A stretch of 35,413 bases of DNA from assembly GCA_902578675.1 (NCBI GenBank), contig CACHDV010000014.1, forward strand, positions 1 to 35,413, written 5' to 3'. The notes under the pieces were generated by a model. It saw only the letters and a program-made list of their open reading frames with translations. It had not been told where the DNA came from and made no database searches. Positions 12,362-19,969 of this stretch are shown here, in pieces (position 1 is the first letter of the stretch; each line of letters begins with the position of its first letter). Source of the DNA: an uncultured Alphaproteobacteria bacterium (GTDB taxonomy: Bacteria; Pseudomonadota; Alphaproteobacteria; Thalassobaculales; Thalassobaculaceae). The translations under genes and the position numbers were made by a program.

Positions 12362-12556
12362 AGATTATTTTATTTTCTTTTTTTGTTTCATCAAATGCCC
12401 AAAATTTAGACTTTTGATATGAACTACCATTTTTGTCATCAGATTGGAGGTTTTTCCAATCGGGATAAAAAAAATACTTCATAGACTTTTATGAACCGAT
12501 ATTTTGGTTTCTAATTTTTTTAATGGATATTTAAAAGTCGCGCGAGGTGAAGTTTA
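12362..12556. other. AT-rich spacer with hairpin before the TauD-like gene
   Basis: A 195-base AT-rich gap. It opens with a T-rich run right after the GS-like stop but no stem precedes it. An inverted repeat GATTGGA / TCCAATC lies at 12442-12448 and 12455-12461 with a 6-base gap. It is followed by A-rich, not T-rich, sequence, so it is not a standard terminator in either direction; an operator or mRNA hairpin is possible. An AGGTGA ribosome binding site for the next gene lies at about 12545-12550. Confidence 0.4.
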
Positions 12557-13477
12557 ATGAACCCTCAAATAGAAGCTATTGATGCAACTCTCGGAGCTGT
12601 AATTACGAATATTAATTTGGCGAACTTAACTGAAACTCATTGGAAGCTTATAGATACGGCTTTTAATGATTACGCCTTATTAGTTTTCCCTGACCAATAT
12701 TTATCAGCTGAAGCTCAGGTCGATTTTTCCCAACATTTCGGCGAAATCGAGATGCTCCGTGGGGCCGAGGGTGGAAAGGCTGTTCCAATAAGCAACCAAA
12801 AACCTGACGGCACTGTTCTGAAAGTTGATGAAGAAGATGACAAGCATCGTTTCATGACATTAAGAGGAAATGAGGGATGGCACATGGACAGCACTTATAT
12901 GCCTCTGGCCGCAAAGGCTGGCGTCCTATCGGCAAAAGTTGTTCCTTCAAGGGGCGGTGAAACCGAGTTCGCTGATATGCGAGCGGCATATGATGAGTTA
13001 GCTCCTTCTAAAGTTGAGAAAATTTCTAAATTATCCGCATTCCATTCACTCTACCAGAGCCAGGCAAAAAATGGCTACAAAGTAGAAACCGGGAAAGGCT
13101 ATGGGTATCACACCAAAGGAGCCCCACTCAGACCACTCATAAAGAAACATCCTGTAACGGGACGGAATGCTCTTTGTATCGGTAGGCATGCCTACAAAAT
13201 TCCAGGCATGGACGATAAAGAAGCTAACAATTTATTAGATTCACTTCTCGAGCAGGCCTGCCAGCAGCCAAGGCTTTATAAACACTCATGGTTACCAGGC
13301 GACCTTGTAATTTGGGACAATCGATGCGTGCTACATAGAGCATGTCCTTACGACGTATCCGAACCACGTGTTTTACAAGCAACGAGAATAAGCGGCGATC
13401 CAATGAGTGAATTTGCGGAAACAGGTGCCGATGATCTAGCCAGTGCCTTTGAGCCGTTGAAAGCTAATACCCTCTAG
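12557..13477 (+). CDS. TauD/TfdA-family 2-oxoglutarate-dependent dioxygenase
   Basis: A 306-residue Fe(II)/2-oxoglutarate dioxygenase of the TauD/TfdA family. The iron-binding triad is His109-x-Asp111 (GWHMDSTY) and His260 (DNRCVLHRA). Arg271, 11 residues after the distal His, is the expected 2-oxoglutarate carboxylate anchor. GGETEFADMRAAYDEL is a family-typical stretch. These enzymes hydroxylate next to a heteroatom and so release sulfite, phenols or amines from small organic acids; the substrate here is unknown. It is 195 bases after the GS-like gene on the same strand, perhaps with its own promoter, and converges on a dienelactone-hydrolase-like gene. Confidence 0.88.
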   Translation: MNPQIEAIDATLGAVITNINLANLTETHWKLIDTAFNDYALLVFPDQYLSAEAQVDFSQHFGEIEMLRGAEGGKAVPISNQKPDGTVLKVDEEDDKHRFMTLRGNEGWHMDSTYMPLAAKAGVLSAKVVPSRGGETEFADMRAAYDELAPSKVEKISKLSAFHSLYQSQAKNGYKVETGKGYGYHTKGAPLRPLIKKHPVTGRNALCIGRHAYKIPGMDDKEANNLLDSLLEQACQQPRLYKHSWLPGDLVIWDNRCVLHRACPYDVSEPRVLQATRISGDPMSEFAETGADDLASAFEPLKANTL

Positions 13478-13517
13478 ACTCTAAAGTCTTTAAAATATAG
13501 CAAACAAAGTACCGGTA

Positions 13518-14264
13518 TTACTTGTTAGGTTGTTTTAACTGCCGCTCCCACATTTCAAACAAGTGTGCCCAGGTCGCTTCGGCGGCCTCCGGCGCATATG
13601 CAGATCGTTCGGGAAAACAAAATCCATGTTGCGTGTTTTTGTATACCTCAACCGAATGCTTAATTTTTGTTTGAGCTAAAGCATCTTTGAGGTCAGGAAT
13701 AATATTTTCTGGAACATGCTGATCAACCTCAGCGAAAGCGTAGTAGAGTTCTCCTTGAATTTCAGGAAGCAGCAAATGTGGCGAGTCCGCATGATCTGTG
13801 ATAATGCCAACACCATATAAGGAGCCCGCCGCTTTTATTCGTGTTGGGAACTTTGCCGCCACCGTAGTGATGTAACGACCACTCATACAATGGCCAACAC
13901 ATCCAACAGGACCAGCTTTGGCTAATCCCTGACCATCTAACCACGATAATATGCACGACGTATCCTCAACAACCATCGCATTACTTAGATGATCCATGGC
14001 TGCAAAGATCACTTTAGTCATAGCTTCATTTCGCTGCAGTAAATTAAACCGAAGAGTACCCATTCTGTAGTACATATCAGGTAGAATACAAAAATAGCCT
14101 GCTTTGGCAATGCGCCGGGCCATATTGCGAAGTTCCTCACGATAACCAGGTGCGTCCATGTAAAAAATAATAGCAGGTGCTGGTACGCCATCCGCAGGAG
14201 CTGCCGCAAACCCCTGCATAACGCCTGCACGTGTGCAAATTTCTACCTCTTTTTCCCAAAGCAT
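13518..14264 (-). CDS. dienelactone hydrolase family protein
   Basis: A 248-residue cytoplasmic alpha/beta hydrolase of the dienelactone hydrolase family. The triad is visible as Cys126 in GHCMSG, Asp181 in AEVDQHVP and His213 in TQHGFCFP. The cysteine nucleophile separates it from serine esterases and fits the DLH family, which opens lactones such as dienelactone in ring-cleavage pathways. A GAGGAG ribosome binding site lies 8 bases before the ATG. It is transcribed against the TauD-like gene on one side and diverges from the CoA-transferase on the other. A role in the nearby oxygenase pathways is plausible but not shown; many DLH-like proteins have other substrates. Confidence 0.87.
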   Translation of the reverse strand: MLWEKEVEICTRAGVMQGFAAAPADGVPAPAIIFYMDAPGYREELRNMARRIAKAGYFCILPDMYYRMGTLRFNLLQRNEAMTKVIFAAMDHLSNAMVVEDTSCILSWLDGQGLAKAGPVGCVGHCMSGRYITTVAAKFPTRIKAAGSLYGVGIITDHADSPHLLLPEIQGELYYAFAEVDQHVPENIIPDLKDALAQTKIKHSVEVYKNTQHGFCFPERSAYAPEAAEATWAHLFEMWERQLKQPNK

Positions 14265-14457
14265 GTTTCATTCTCCTCTTACTTCACTGCAAAAGTAATT
14301 ATATGATCCAAAAACTTAAAAAAATTGGTCTAGTTTTTGATCAGAAATGCGCTGTCGACATAATCCAACTAGCATGTGCGCGAGAATCTTTTTACGATTA
14401 CTCGATACATAAAGTCAAAAGTTACTTTTAAGAGTTAATAAAACATAGGTGATTAAC

Positions 14458-15648
14458 GTGCCAGGAACATTAGACGGAATAAGAGTGGTCGACCTTACAA
14501 CGGTGATACTTGGCCCTTGGGCTGCCCAAACCTTGGGTGATATGGGAGCAGATGTAATTAAAATTGAGACGCCTCAAGGCGATGTCACGCGAAATATGGG
14601 GCCTAAAAAGAACCCCGGTATGGCAGCGGTATTTCTCTCTACAAATAGAAATAAACGAAGCGTTGTATTGGATCTACGCACTCGTGAGGGTAAAGACGCA
14701 TTATTGAAGATAGTCGATACCGCGGATGTGTTCATGCATAATATGCGCCCTAAAATTGCCGAAAAGCTTGAATTAAGTTACGAGCGCTTTACCGCAAACA
14801 ACCCTAGCCTTATATATTGCGCTGCTTATGGGTTTAGGGCAGACGGCCCAAGAGCCAACGATCCAGCTTACGATGATATTATACAGGCTGCCTCAGGTAT
14901 AGCGTCGCTGCAAACAGTTGTTTCCGATCAACCACGGTTTGTTCCAACAATCGTTGCCGATAAAACCACATCTTATAATTTTCTGAGCTCTATACTTTCA
15001 GCCCTTTTCTGCCGAGAGCGAACCGGGAATGGCCAATCTGTTGAAGTCCCAATGTTCGAAAGCCTTGTAGATAATGTGATGATCGAACATTTATATGGGG
15101 CAGCATTTGAACCACCGATCGCTGACATGGGTTATGCCCGTTTATTAAACACAGGGCGTCGCCCTTATGCAACCAAAGATGGTTTTCTAGCAGTGCTGCC
15201 ATACAGCGATGAAAACTGGCGGCGAATGTTTGAGATTGCTGGTCAACAAGAATTGAAAGACGACCCCCGCTTCTCTAGTAACGCTGCACGGGTGGATAAT
15301 GCTCAAGAAGTTTATGATTGGCTAGGAGAAGTGATTGCAACACGCACGACTACTGAATGGAAAACAGCTCTTAACGAGGCGGCGATACCAGTAACAGAGG
15401 TGAACAGTCTTGAAGACTTATTGAGCGACGAACAACTTTTGGCCAGTGGCTTTTGGAAAATTGAGGATCATCCGAGCGAGGGAAAAATTCGCATGACTGA
15501 TCCGCCCATTCGTTTTTCAAATAACCCGTCCTCATTAAGGCGAATGCAACCCAAATTAGGAGAGCACAGCCGAGAGGTACTGATTGAAGCCGGGTATACG
15601 AGTGATCACGTTCAAAAATTATTCGATACAGGTGTGACCTTGGAATGA
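14458..15648 (+). CDS. class III CoA-transferase (CaiB/BaiF family)
   Basis: A family III CoA-transferase, which moves CoA between acyl groups through an aspartyl intermediate. The N-terminal GIRVVDLTTVILGPWAAQTL and GADVIKIE are diagnostic. The catalytic aspartate is Asp168 in VADKTTSY, and the C-terminal GEHSREVL is typical. The frame is open from a GTG at 14449, but AGGTGA at 14447-14452 is a good ribosome binding site for the GTG at 14458, so the shorter 396-residue form is chosen. It lies alone between two minus-strand genes. It could activate the acid produced by the nearby oxygenases; donor and acceptor cannot be told from sequence. Confidence 0.88.
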   Translation: MPGTLDGIRVVDLTTVILGPWAAQTLGDMGADVIKIETPQGDVTRNMGPKKNPGMAAVFLSTNRNKRSVVLDLRTREGKDALLKIVDTADVFMHNMRPKIAEKLELSYERFTANNPSLIYCAAYGFRADGPRANDPAYDDIIQAASGIASLQTVVSDQPRFVPTIVADKTTSYNFLSSILSALFCRERTGNGQSVEVPMFESLVDNVMIEHLYGAAFEPPIADMGYARLLNTGRRPYATKDGFLAVLPYSDENWRRMFEIAGQQELKDDPRFSSNAARVDNAQEVYDWLGEVIATRTTTEWKTALNEAAIPVTEVNSLEDLLSDEQLLASGFWKIEDHPSEGKIRMTDPPIRFSNNPSSLRRMQPKLGEHSREVLIEAGYTSDHVQKLFDTGVTLE

Positions 15649-15664
15649 AAAGGGCGAATTTAAT

Positions 15665-16801
15665 TTAGCTTGATAACTCATTTATATGTGCGTTTAGTTG
15701 GCGATGAAAGTGCACAATTGCTTTTTCAAACCTACCAAACGTAAAATGAGTGTTACCGTCTCCCATTAAACCTCTTTGTATTGAGCAAGCGGCCTCCCGA
15801 TCTTCTTCAACACCAGTGTCTTTTACAAAAGCGGCGTCTTTTTTTGAGCGCTCAAGGTCTTCAATTGAAACTGTCGTGTTCGGCGGCGTAAGTCTATAGA
15901 CATGCCATCGAGAAGTTGAAACGGAAATCGGTTCCATTATGACCAACTGATAATGATTCGAAAGAATTGATAATCGCGCATTGGGATATATTTGTATTAC
16001 ATAGGTAAGCATCCCATCTGCCTTCCAATCATTTTTTGGGATTTCCCTTAATTTTTCAATACGTCGAAAAGGGAAAACTATTCGGGAGTTCATTCCAAAC
16101 GTCTCGACAATATTTAAATTATCGAAACCATAGGGATAAAAGGTTTTATTATGCAACGCTTTGATGTGATAGCCTTCCATGGCCGTTTCCAAAAGAATCT
16201 TCCAATTCGCTTCATCTACAAATGTTGAATAATCGAAGACTTTTTGATCCTCAGAAATGAGCGTTGGCAAACTAGCTAGCGCGCCATCAGATATGGCTTT
16301 TTTCTGGGTTACAAAGATTAGGCCGCACTTTTCCTGTGTCTCGACTTCAATAAGGCCATGGGAATTTTTATCTAAATCGGGGAAACCCTCATTCCCTGAT
16401 ACATTCAGCAAGTTACCATCTAACCCGTAGGCCCACGCATGGTAACGACAAATGAATTTTGAGGCGTTTCCGCTGCCTTCGGCTAATATCATGCCTCTAT
16501 GCCGGCAACTATTGTGGAAAGTTCTCACGACTCCGTCCTTTCCCCTAACTGCCAGCAGAGGAACACCACCAACATCTCGGGCTACATAAGAACCACTTTT
16601 AGCCAAGGCCGCAGATGGACAAAAGACAATTGGTAGTCGCTGGAATAGGTCTAACTCTGTGGAAAATCGCTCTTCGGACCGATAATTGTCTACCGATTCG
16701 CGCCATGTTTGATCACCAAGATCAGTTGTTTTATCTGAAATTTGATCAAGCACTTTTTGTATAACTTCTTTGTCGCTAAGTAATTTCGTCATATTTTTCA
16801 C
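15665..16801 (-). CDS. Rieske [2Fe-2S] oxygenase, ring-hydroxylating alpha-subunit type
   Basis: A 378-residue Rieske oxygenase of a different subgroup from the one at 9583. The cluster ligands are Cys99-x-His101 (SCRHRGM) and Cys118-x2-His121 (ICRYHAWAY). The iron site lies in ETAMEGYHIKALH, with Glu209 where many ring-hydroxylating enzymes have Asp, and ligands His212 and His217. This layout resembles the choline-monooxygenase/carnitine-oxygenase (CntA) and GbcA-type group that acts on quaternary amines, where the bridging residue is often Glu. Substrate remains unproven. The frame begins at GTG 16801, with a GGGG stretch about 10 bases upstream; an in-frame ATG at 16792 is the alternative. 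No reductase is adjacent. It is divergent from purF with 134 bases between. Confidence 0.87.
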   Translation of the reverse strand: MKNMTKLLSDKEVIQKVLDQISDKTTDLGDQTWRESVDNYRSEERFSTELDLFQRLPIVFCPSAALAKSGSYVARDVGGVPLLAVRGKDGVVRTFHNSCRHRGMILAEGSGNASKFICRYHAWAYGLDGNLLNVSGNEGFPDLDKNSHGLIEVETQEKCGLIFVTQKKAISDGALASLPTLISEDQKVFDYSTFVDEANWKILLETAMEGYHIKALHNKTFYPYGFDNLNIVETFGMNSRIVFPFRRIEKLREIPKNDWKADGMLTYVIQIYPNARLSILSNHYQLVIMEPISVSTSRWHVYRLTPPNTTVSIEDLERSKKDAAFVKDTGVEEDREAACSIQRGLMGDGNTHFTFGRFEKAIVHFHRQLNAHINELSS

Positions 16802-16935
16802 AAAAATTTTTCCCCATCATCACCAACAAACTATCTACCATGAGTTGTTATGTTACAAAAAACAAGACATGCCACTCAAGTAAGTATATAACTTCCGATG
16901 AATAAAACAGCGTTATAGGAGCTGTAAGAGATTTG

Positions 16936-18399
16936 GTGAATGAACTACCCGATCTAGATTTTAATGACGATCGCTTGCGTGAGGAATGCGGTATATTCGG
17001 CGTATATGGCCATCCGGACGCAGCTGCTCTAACAGCCCTCGGCCTACATGCCCTTCAGCACAGAGGCCAAGAATCGGTAGGAATAGTAAGCTACGACGGA
17101 AAGCGCTTTAATGCCGAACGTCGGCTCGGTCTAGTAAGTGAAAATTTTACCAAAGCTTCTGTGCTAGAACAGTTAATTGGCAGAAATTCAATTGGACACG
17201 TTCGCTACTCTACTACTGGAGAAACAACCCTACGCAATGTACAGCCACTTTTTGCAGATTTAGCTGGGGGGGGATTAGCGGTTGCTCATAATGGAAATTT
17301 AACAAACGCTGTCACACTTAGAGATGAATTGGTGAACAGCGGATGTATTTTCCAAACTACCTCTGACACAGAAACTATTTTGCAGTTAATCGCTCGCTCG
17401 AAGCGCGGCAATACCCTGGCCCGGTTTATTGACGCTCTTTTCAAAATTGAGGGCGCTTACGCCCTTGTCGTGCTCACCAATAAGAAATTGATTGGCGTGA
17501 GAGATCCGTTAGGCATACGCCCTCTTGTAATTGGAGAATTAGACGGAAGCTACATTCTTGCCTCGGAAACCTGTGCATTAGATATTATCGGGGCAAACTT
17601 TGTTCGCGAAGTAGAAAACGGCGAGATTGTTGTCATAACAGATGATGGTATTGAGAGCGTAAAACCGTTTCCACCAACGAAACCTAGGCCATGTGTTTTC
17701 GAATACATTTATTTTGCTCGGCCGGATAGTTCGGTTGGTGGGCGAAGCGTCTATGAATGCAGAAAGTCATTTGGACGCGAGCTAGCGAAAGAGTCTGGTG
17801 TCGAGGCTGATGTAGTAATCCCCGTCCCAGACAGTGGCGTGCCGGCAGCAATTGGATATGCCGAGGCTGCGAATATACCTTTTGAATTAGGTATTATCAG
17901 AAACCATTATGTTGGAAGAACATTCATAGAACCGCAACAATCAATACGCGCTTTTTCCGTAAAATTAAAACATAACGCAAACCGGATTCTTGTTGGTGGC
18001 AAACGGGTAATACTTATCGATGACTCAATAGTTCGCGGAACAACCTCTATAAAAATTGTCCAAATGATGAGGGACGCTGGAGCACTTGAGGTTCACATGC
18101 GAATTGCTTCACCTCCAATAAAATATCCTGACTATTATGGAATTGACACACCGGTACAAGATCAACTTTTGGCGGCAAATCAAACGTTGGAGAAAATGCG
18201 GGAGTTTATCGGGGCTGATAGTCTTTCATTTTTAAGTGTCAATGGTCTTTATAAAGCAATGGGTCACCCAGAAGGACGCGACCCTAATAATCCATTATAC
18301 ACCGATCACTGTTTCACCGGCGATTATCCTACTCAGCTGCAAGATCAACAAACTGATGAACATATCAAACAACTTTCGCTTTTGTCAGAGAGGCGTTGA
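16936..18399 (+). CDS. purF: amidophosphoribosyltransferase
   Basis: PurF makes 5-phosphoribosylamine from PRPP and glutamine, the first committed purine step. The N-terminal glutamine amidotransferase domain begins at the cysteine of REECGIFGVYG (Cys18 from this start), so a short propeptide is predicted to be removed. LHALQHRGQES, GHVRYSTTG and AHNGNL follow. The C-terminal phosphoribosyltransferase domain has the PRPP loop RVILIDDSIVRGTTS near residue 360. Start is uncertain between TTG 16933 and GTG 16936; GTG is taken because an AAGAG sits 5 bases before it, although AGGAG at 16917-16921 could serve either. Length is normal. Confidence 0.95.
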   Translation: MNELPDLDFNDDRLREECGIFGVYGHPDAAALTALGLHALQHRGQESVGIVSYDGKRFNAERRLGLVSENFTKASVLEQLIGRNSIGHVRYSTTGETTLRNVQPLFADLAGGGLAVAHNGNLTNAVTLRDELVNSGCIFQTTSDTETILQLIARSKRGNTLARFIDALFKIEGAYALVVLTNKKLIGVRDPLGIRPLVIGELDGSYILASETCALDIIGANFVREVENGEIVVITDDGIESVKPFPPTKPRPCVFEYIYFARPDSSVGGRSVYECRKSFGRELAKESGVEADVVIPVPDSGVPAAIGYAEAANIPFELGIIRNHYVGRTFIEPQQSIRAFSVKLKHNANRILVGGKRVILIDDSIVRGTTSIKIVQMMRDAGALEVHMRIASPPIKYPDYYGIDTPVQDQLLAANQTLEKMREFIGADSLSFLSVNGLYKAMGHPEGRDPNNPLYTDHCFTGDYPTQLQDQQTDEHIKQLSLLSERR

Positions 18400-18422
18400 A
18401 TTAGATTAGATTAGATTAGATT
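18400..18422. repeat. pentanucleotide tandem repeat (ATTAG)4.6
   Basis: Four full copies of ATTAG plus a partial ATT run directly from the base after the purF stop codon. No other tandem repeat of this kind was seen in the window. It lies outside coding sequence, in the purF 3' region and about 120 bases ahead of the amidohydrolase gene. Confidence 0.95.
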
Positions 18423-18469
18423 GGTTTGTCTCGCTCACCCTAGTTAATTTACAGGCACGTGTTCTGGGC

Positions 18470-18494
18470 AACTTAAATTCTTCTAAATTAAGTT
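18470..18494. other. inverted repeat between purF and the amidohydrolase gene
   Basis: AACTTAA at 18470-18476 and TTAAGTT at 18488-18494 form a 7-base inverted repeat with an 11-base gap, followed by TTTGTTTACTT. It may be a weak purF terminator or an operator. The AT-only stem makes the terminator reading weak. Confidence 0.3.
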
Positions 18495-18542
18495 TTGTTT
18501 ACTTAAAGTACAAACTCCTTGAGATGAATTAGGGATCACATC

Positions 18543-19781
18543 ATGGCCTCATTCCTATTTGAAAATGCAGCAATACTTGATGGACAATCCACAGAACTTC
18601 GATCGGATCACCACGTGCTAGTGGAGAACAATCGGATTGTTGAGGTATCTGACAAACCAATTAAATCTGAAACTAGTCACAATATCGATGTTAAGGGTAT
18701 GACGCTAATGCCTGGGCTGATCGATGCTCATGTTCATGTTAAGGCTACAATTGTAAATGTCGGGCGCCTAAGTGATATTCCGGTATCATACTTAACGGCA
18801 GATGCAGGTAAATTTATGAAGCAAATGCTAATGCGGGGATTTACATCAGTCCGTGACGCCGGAGGTGCCGACAGGGGGCTAGCCAATGCTGTAACAGATG
18901 GTCTTTTAGTCGGGCCTAGGTTGTTTGTTTCTGGTTTGTCACTTAGTCAAACCGGAGGCCATGGTGACATGAGGCCTGTCACATCTGAGTCACACCCGAT
19001 CACTTGTGCCTGTTTAGCATCGACGCAGCAACTAGGCCGCATAGCGGATGGTGTGGATGAGTGCCGACGGGCAGCACGTGATGAACTGAGGAAGGGTGCA
19101 CATCAGATAAAAATAATGGCAGGAGGTGGCGTTGCATCGCCAAACGATCCAATTCAAAACACACAATACTCCGTAGAAGAGATAAATGCGATCTGTGAAG
19201 AAGCCGAAGCTGCGCAAACTTATGTAATGGCACACGCGTACGTCCCTAAGGCTATTACCCGGGCAATTGAGAACGGTGTTCGTACTATAGAACACGGAAA
19301 TCTACTTGATGAAGAATCTGCTAGAGTAATGGCTAAATATGATGCGTTCCTAGTGCCAACAAACGTCACTTACAGAGCTTTATATAAACATGGTAAATCT
19401 TTTGGGTTTCCAGAGGTGTCTATTGGTAAGCTAAAAGATGTTCTCGATGTTGGCCTCAATGCAATTGAGATAGCAAAAAATAATGGCGTGAAAATAGGGC
19501 ACGGATCAGATCTTCTGGGAGAGTGCCAAATATATCAGTCGGATGAACTAAGTATAAAAGCCGAAGTGGTGGGAAATTATGAAGCAATCAGGCATGCAAC
19601 TGAGGTAAATGCTGAGATCTTAAATATGAGCGAAGAACTCGGTGCAATAAAAGAAAATGCCCTCGCCGATATTCTTATCGTGGACGGTAATCCTTCAAAA
19701 GATATCGGCCTCTTAAATAATGACGCGAAATTTATTCCAATAATAATGAAAGATGGCGTCTTTTATAAAAACGTCTTTTAA
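18543..19781 (+). CDS. metal-dependent amidohydrolase (imidazolonepropionase/prolidase-like)
   Basis: A 412-residue amidohydrolase-superfamily enzyme with the binuclear metal site of the Xaa-Pro/Xaa-Arg dipeptidase and imidazolonepropionase-like group. Visible ligands are His63 and His65 (MPGLIDAHVHV), Lys190 as the likely carboxylated bridge (HQIKIMAGGG), His231 (VMAHAY), His251 (EHGNLL) and Asp323 (GHGSDLLGE). There is no signal peptide. It is followed after 188 bases by the Dpp-type binding protein, so it probably hydrolyses an imported amide or dipeptide in the cytoplasm. Members of this group also hydrolyse carbamates and thiocarbamates, so the substrate is open. Confidence 0.85.
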   Translation: MASFLFENAAILDGQSTELRSDHHVLVENNRIVEVSDKPIKSETSHNIDVKGMTLMPGLIDAHVHVKATIVNVGRLSDIPVSYLTADAGKFMKQMLMRGFTSVRDAGGADRGLANAVTDGLLVGPRLFVSGLSLSQTGGHGDMRPVTSESHPITCACLASTQQLGRIADGVDECRRAARDELRKGAHQIKIMAGGGVASPNDPIQNTQYSVEEINAICEEAEAAQTYVMAHAYVPKAITRAIENGVRTIEHGNLLDEESARVMAKYDAFLVPTNVTYRALYKHGKSFGFPEVSIGKLKDVLDVGLNAIEIAKNNGVKIGHGSDLLGECQIYQSDELSIKAEVVGNYEAIRHATEVNAEILNMSEELGAIKENALADILIVDGNPSKDIGLLNNDAKFIPIIMKDGVFYKNVF

Positions 19782-19880
19782 ACTATATAAATCCAACGGC
19801 ACTGCAGTGATTACTACAAATATGAAATAGCCTTCACATTTTTGCGCTGCGTAAAATCACCCTTCTCTTGCATTGCTCGC

Positions 19881-19897
19881 AACGTTCCAATAACGTT
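19881..19897. promoter_or_regulatory. candidate operator: two AACGTT palindromes 11 bases apart
   Basis: AACGTT occurs at 19881-19886 and 19892-19897, each self-complementary, with starts 11 bases apart (about one helical turn). They lie 73 bases before the binding-protein ATG. This is a plausible protein-binding site; no regulator gene is nearby to name. Confidence 0.3.
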
Positions 19898-19947
19898 AAA
19901 CGGCACCCTCTGGGAATCCGACTTTAAGCTCAGAGAAGGGATTAACC

Positions 19948-19967
19948 TATGCTAGGGAGGTAGCATA
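19948..19967 (+). promoter_or_regulatory. hairpin presenting the Shine-Dalgarno in its loop
   Basis: TATGCTA at 19948-19954 and TAGCATA at 19961-19967 form a perfect 7-base-pair stem. The 6-base loop is GGGAGG, the ribosome binding site itself. The binding-protein ATG begins 3 bases after the stem, at 19970. The stem would keep the Shine-Dalgarno in a loop, either for ready access by the ribosome or to stabilise the mRNA end, but it may also crowd the start codon. Confidence 0.75.
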
Positions 19968-19969
19968 AA

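Noticed and set aside
12442-12461. Hairpin GATTGGA/TCCAATC as a terminator of the Rieske/GS-like operon
   Set aside because: No T-run follows on either strand; kept only as a possible operator or RNA hairpin.
13476-13492. AGACT/AGTCT stem at the TauD-like stop codon as a terminator
   Set aside because: The stem is only five pairs with three Ts after it; too weak to call.
14231-14431. 66-residue plus-strand open frame between the DLH gene and the CoA-transferase
   Set aside because: It overlaps the start of the DLH gene on the other strand, has no good ribosome binding site and no recognisable domain; probably chance.
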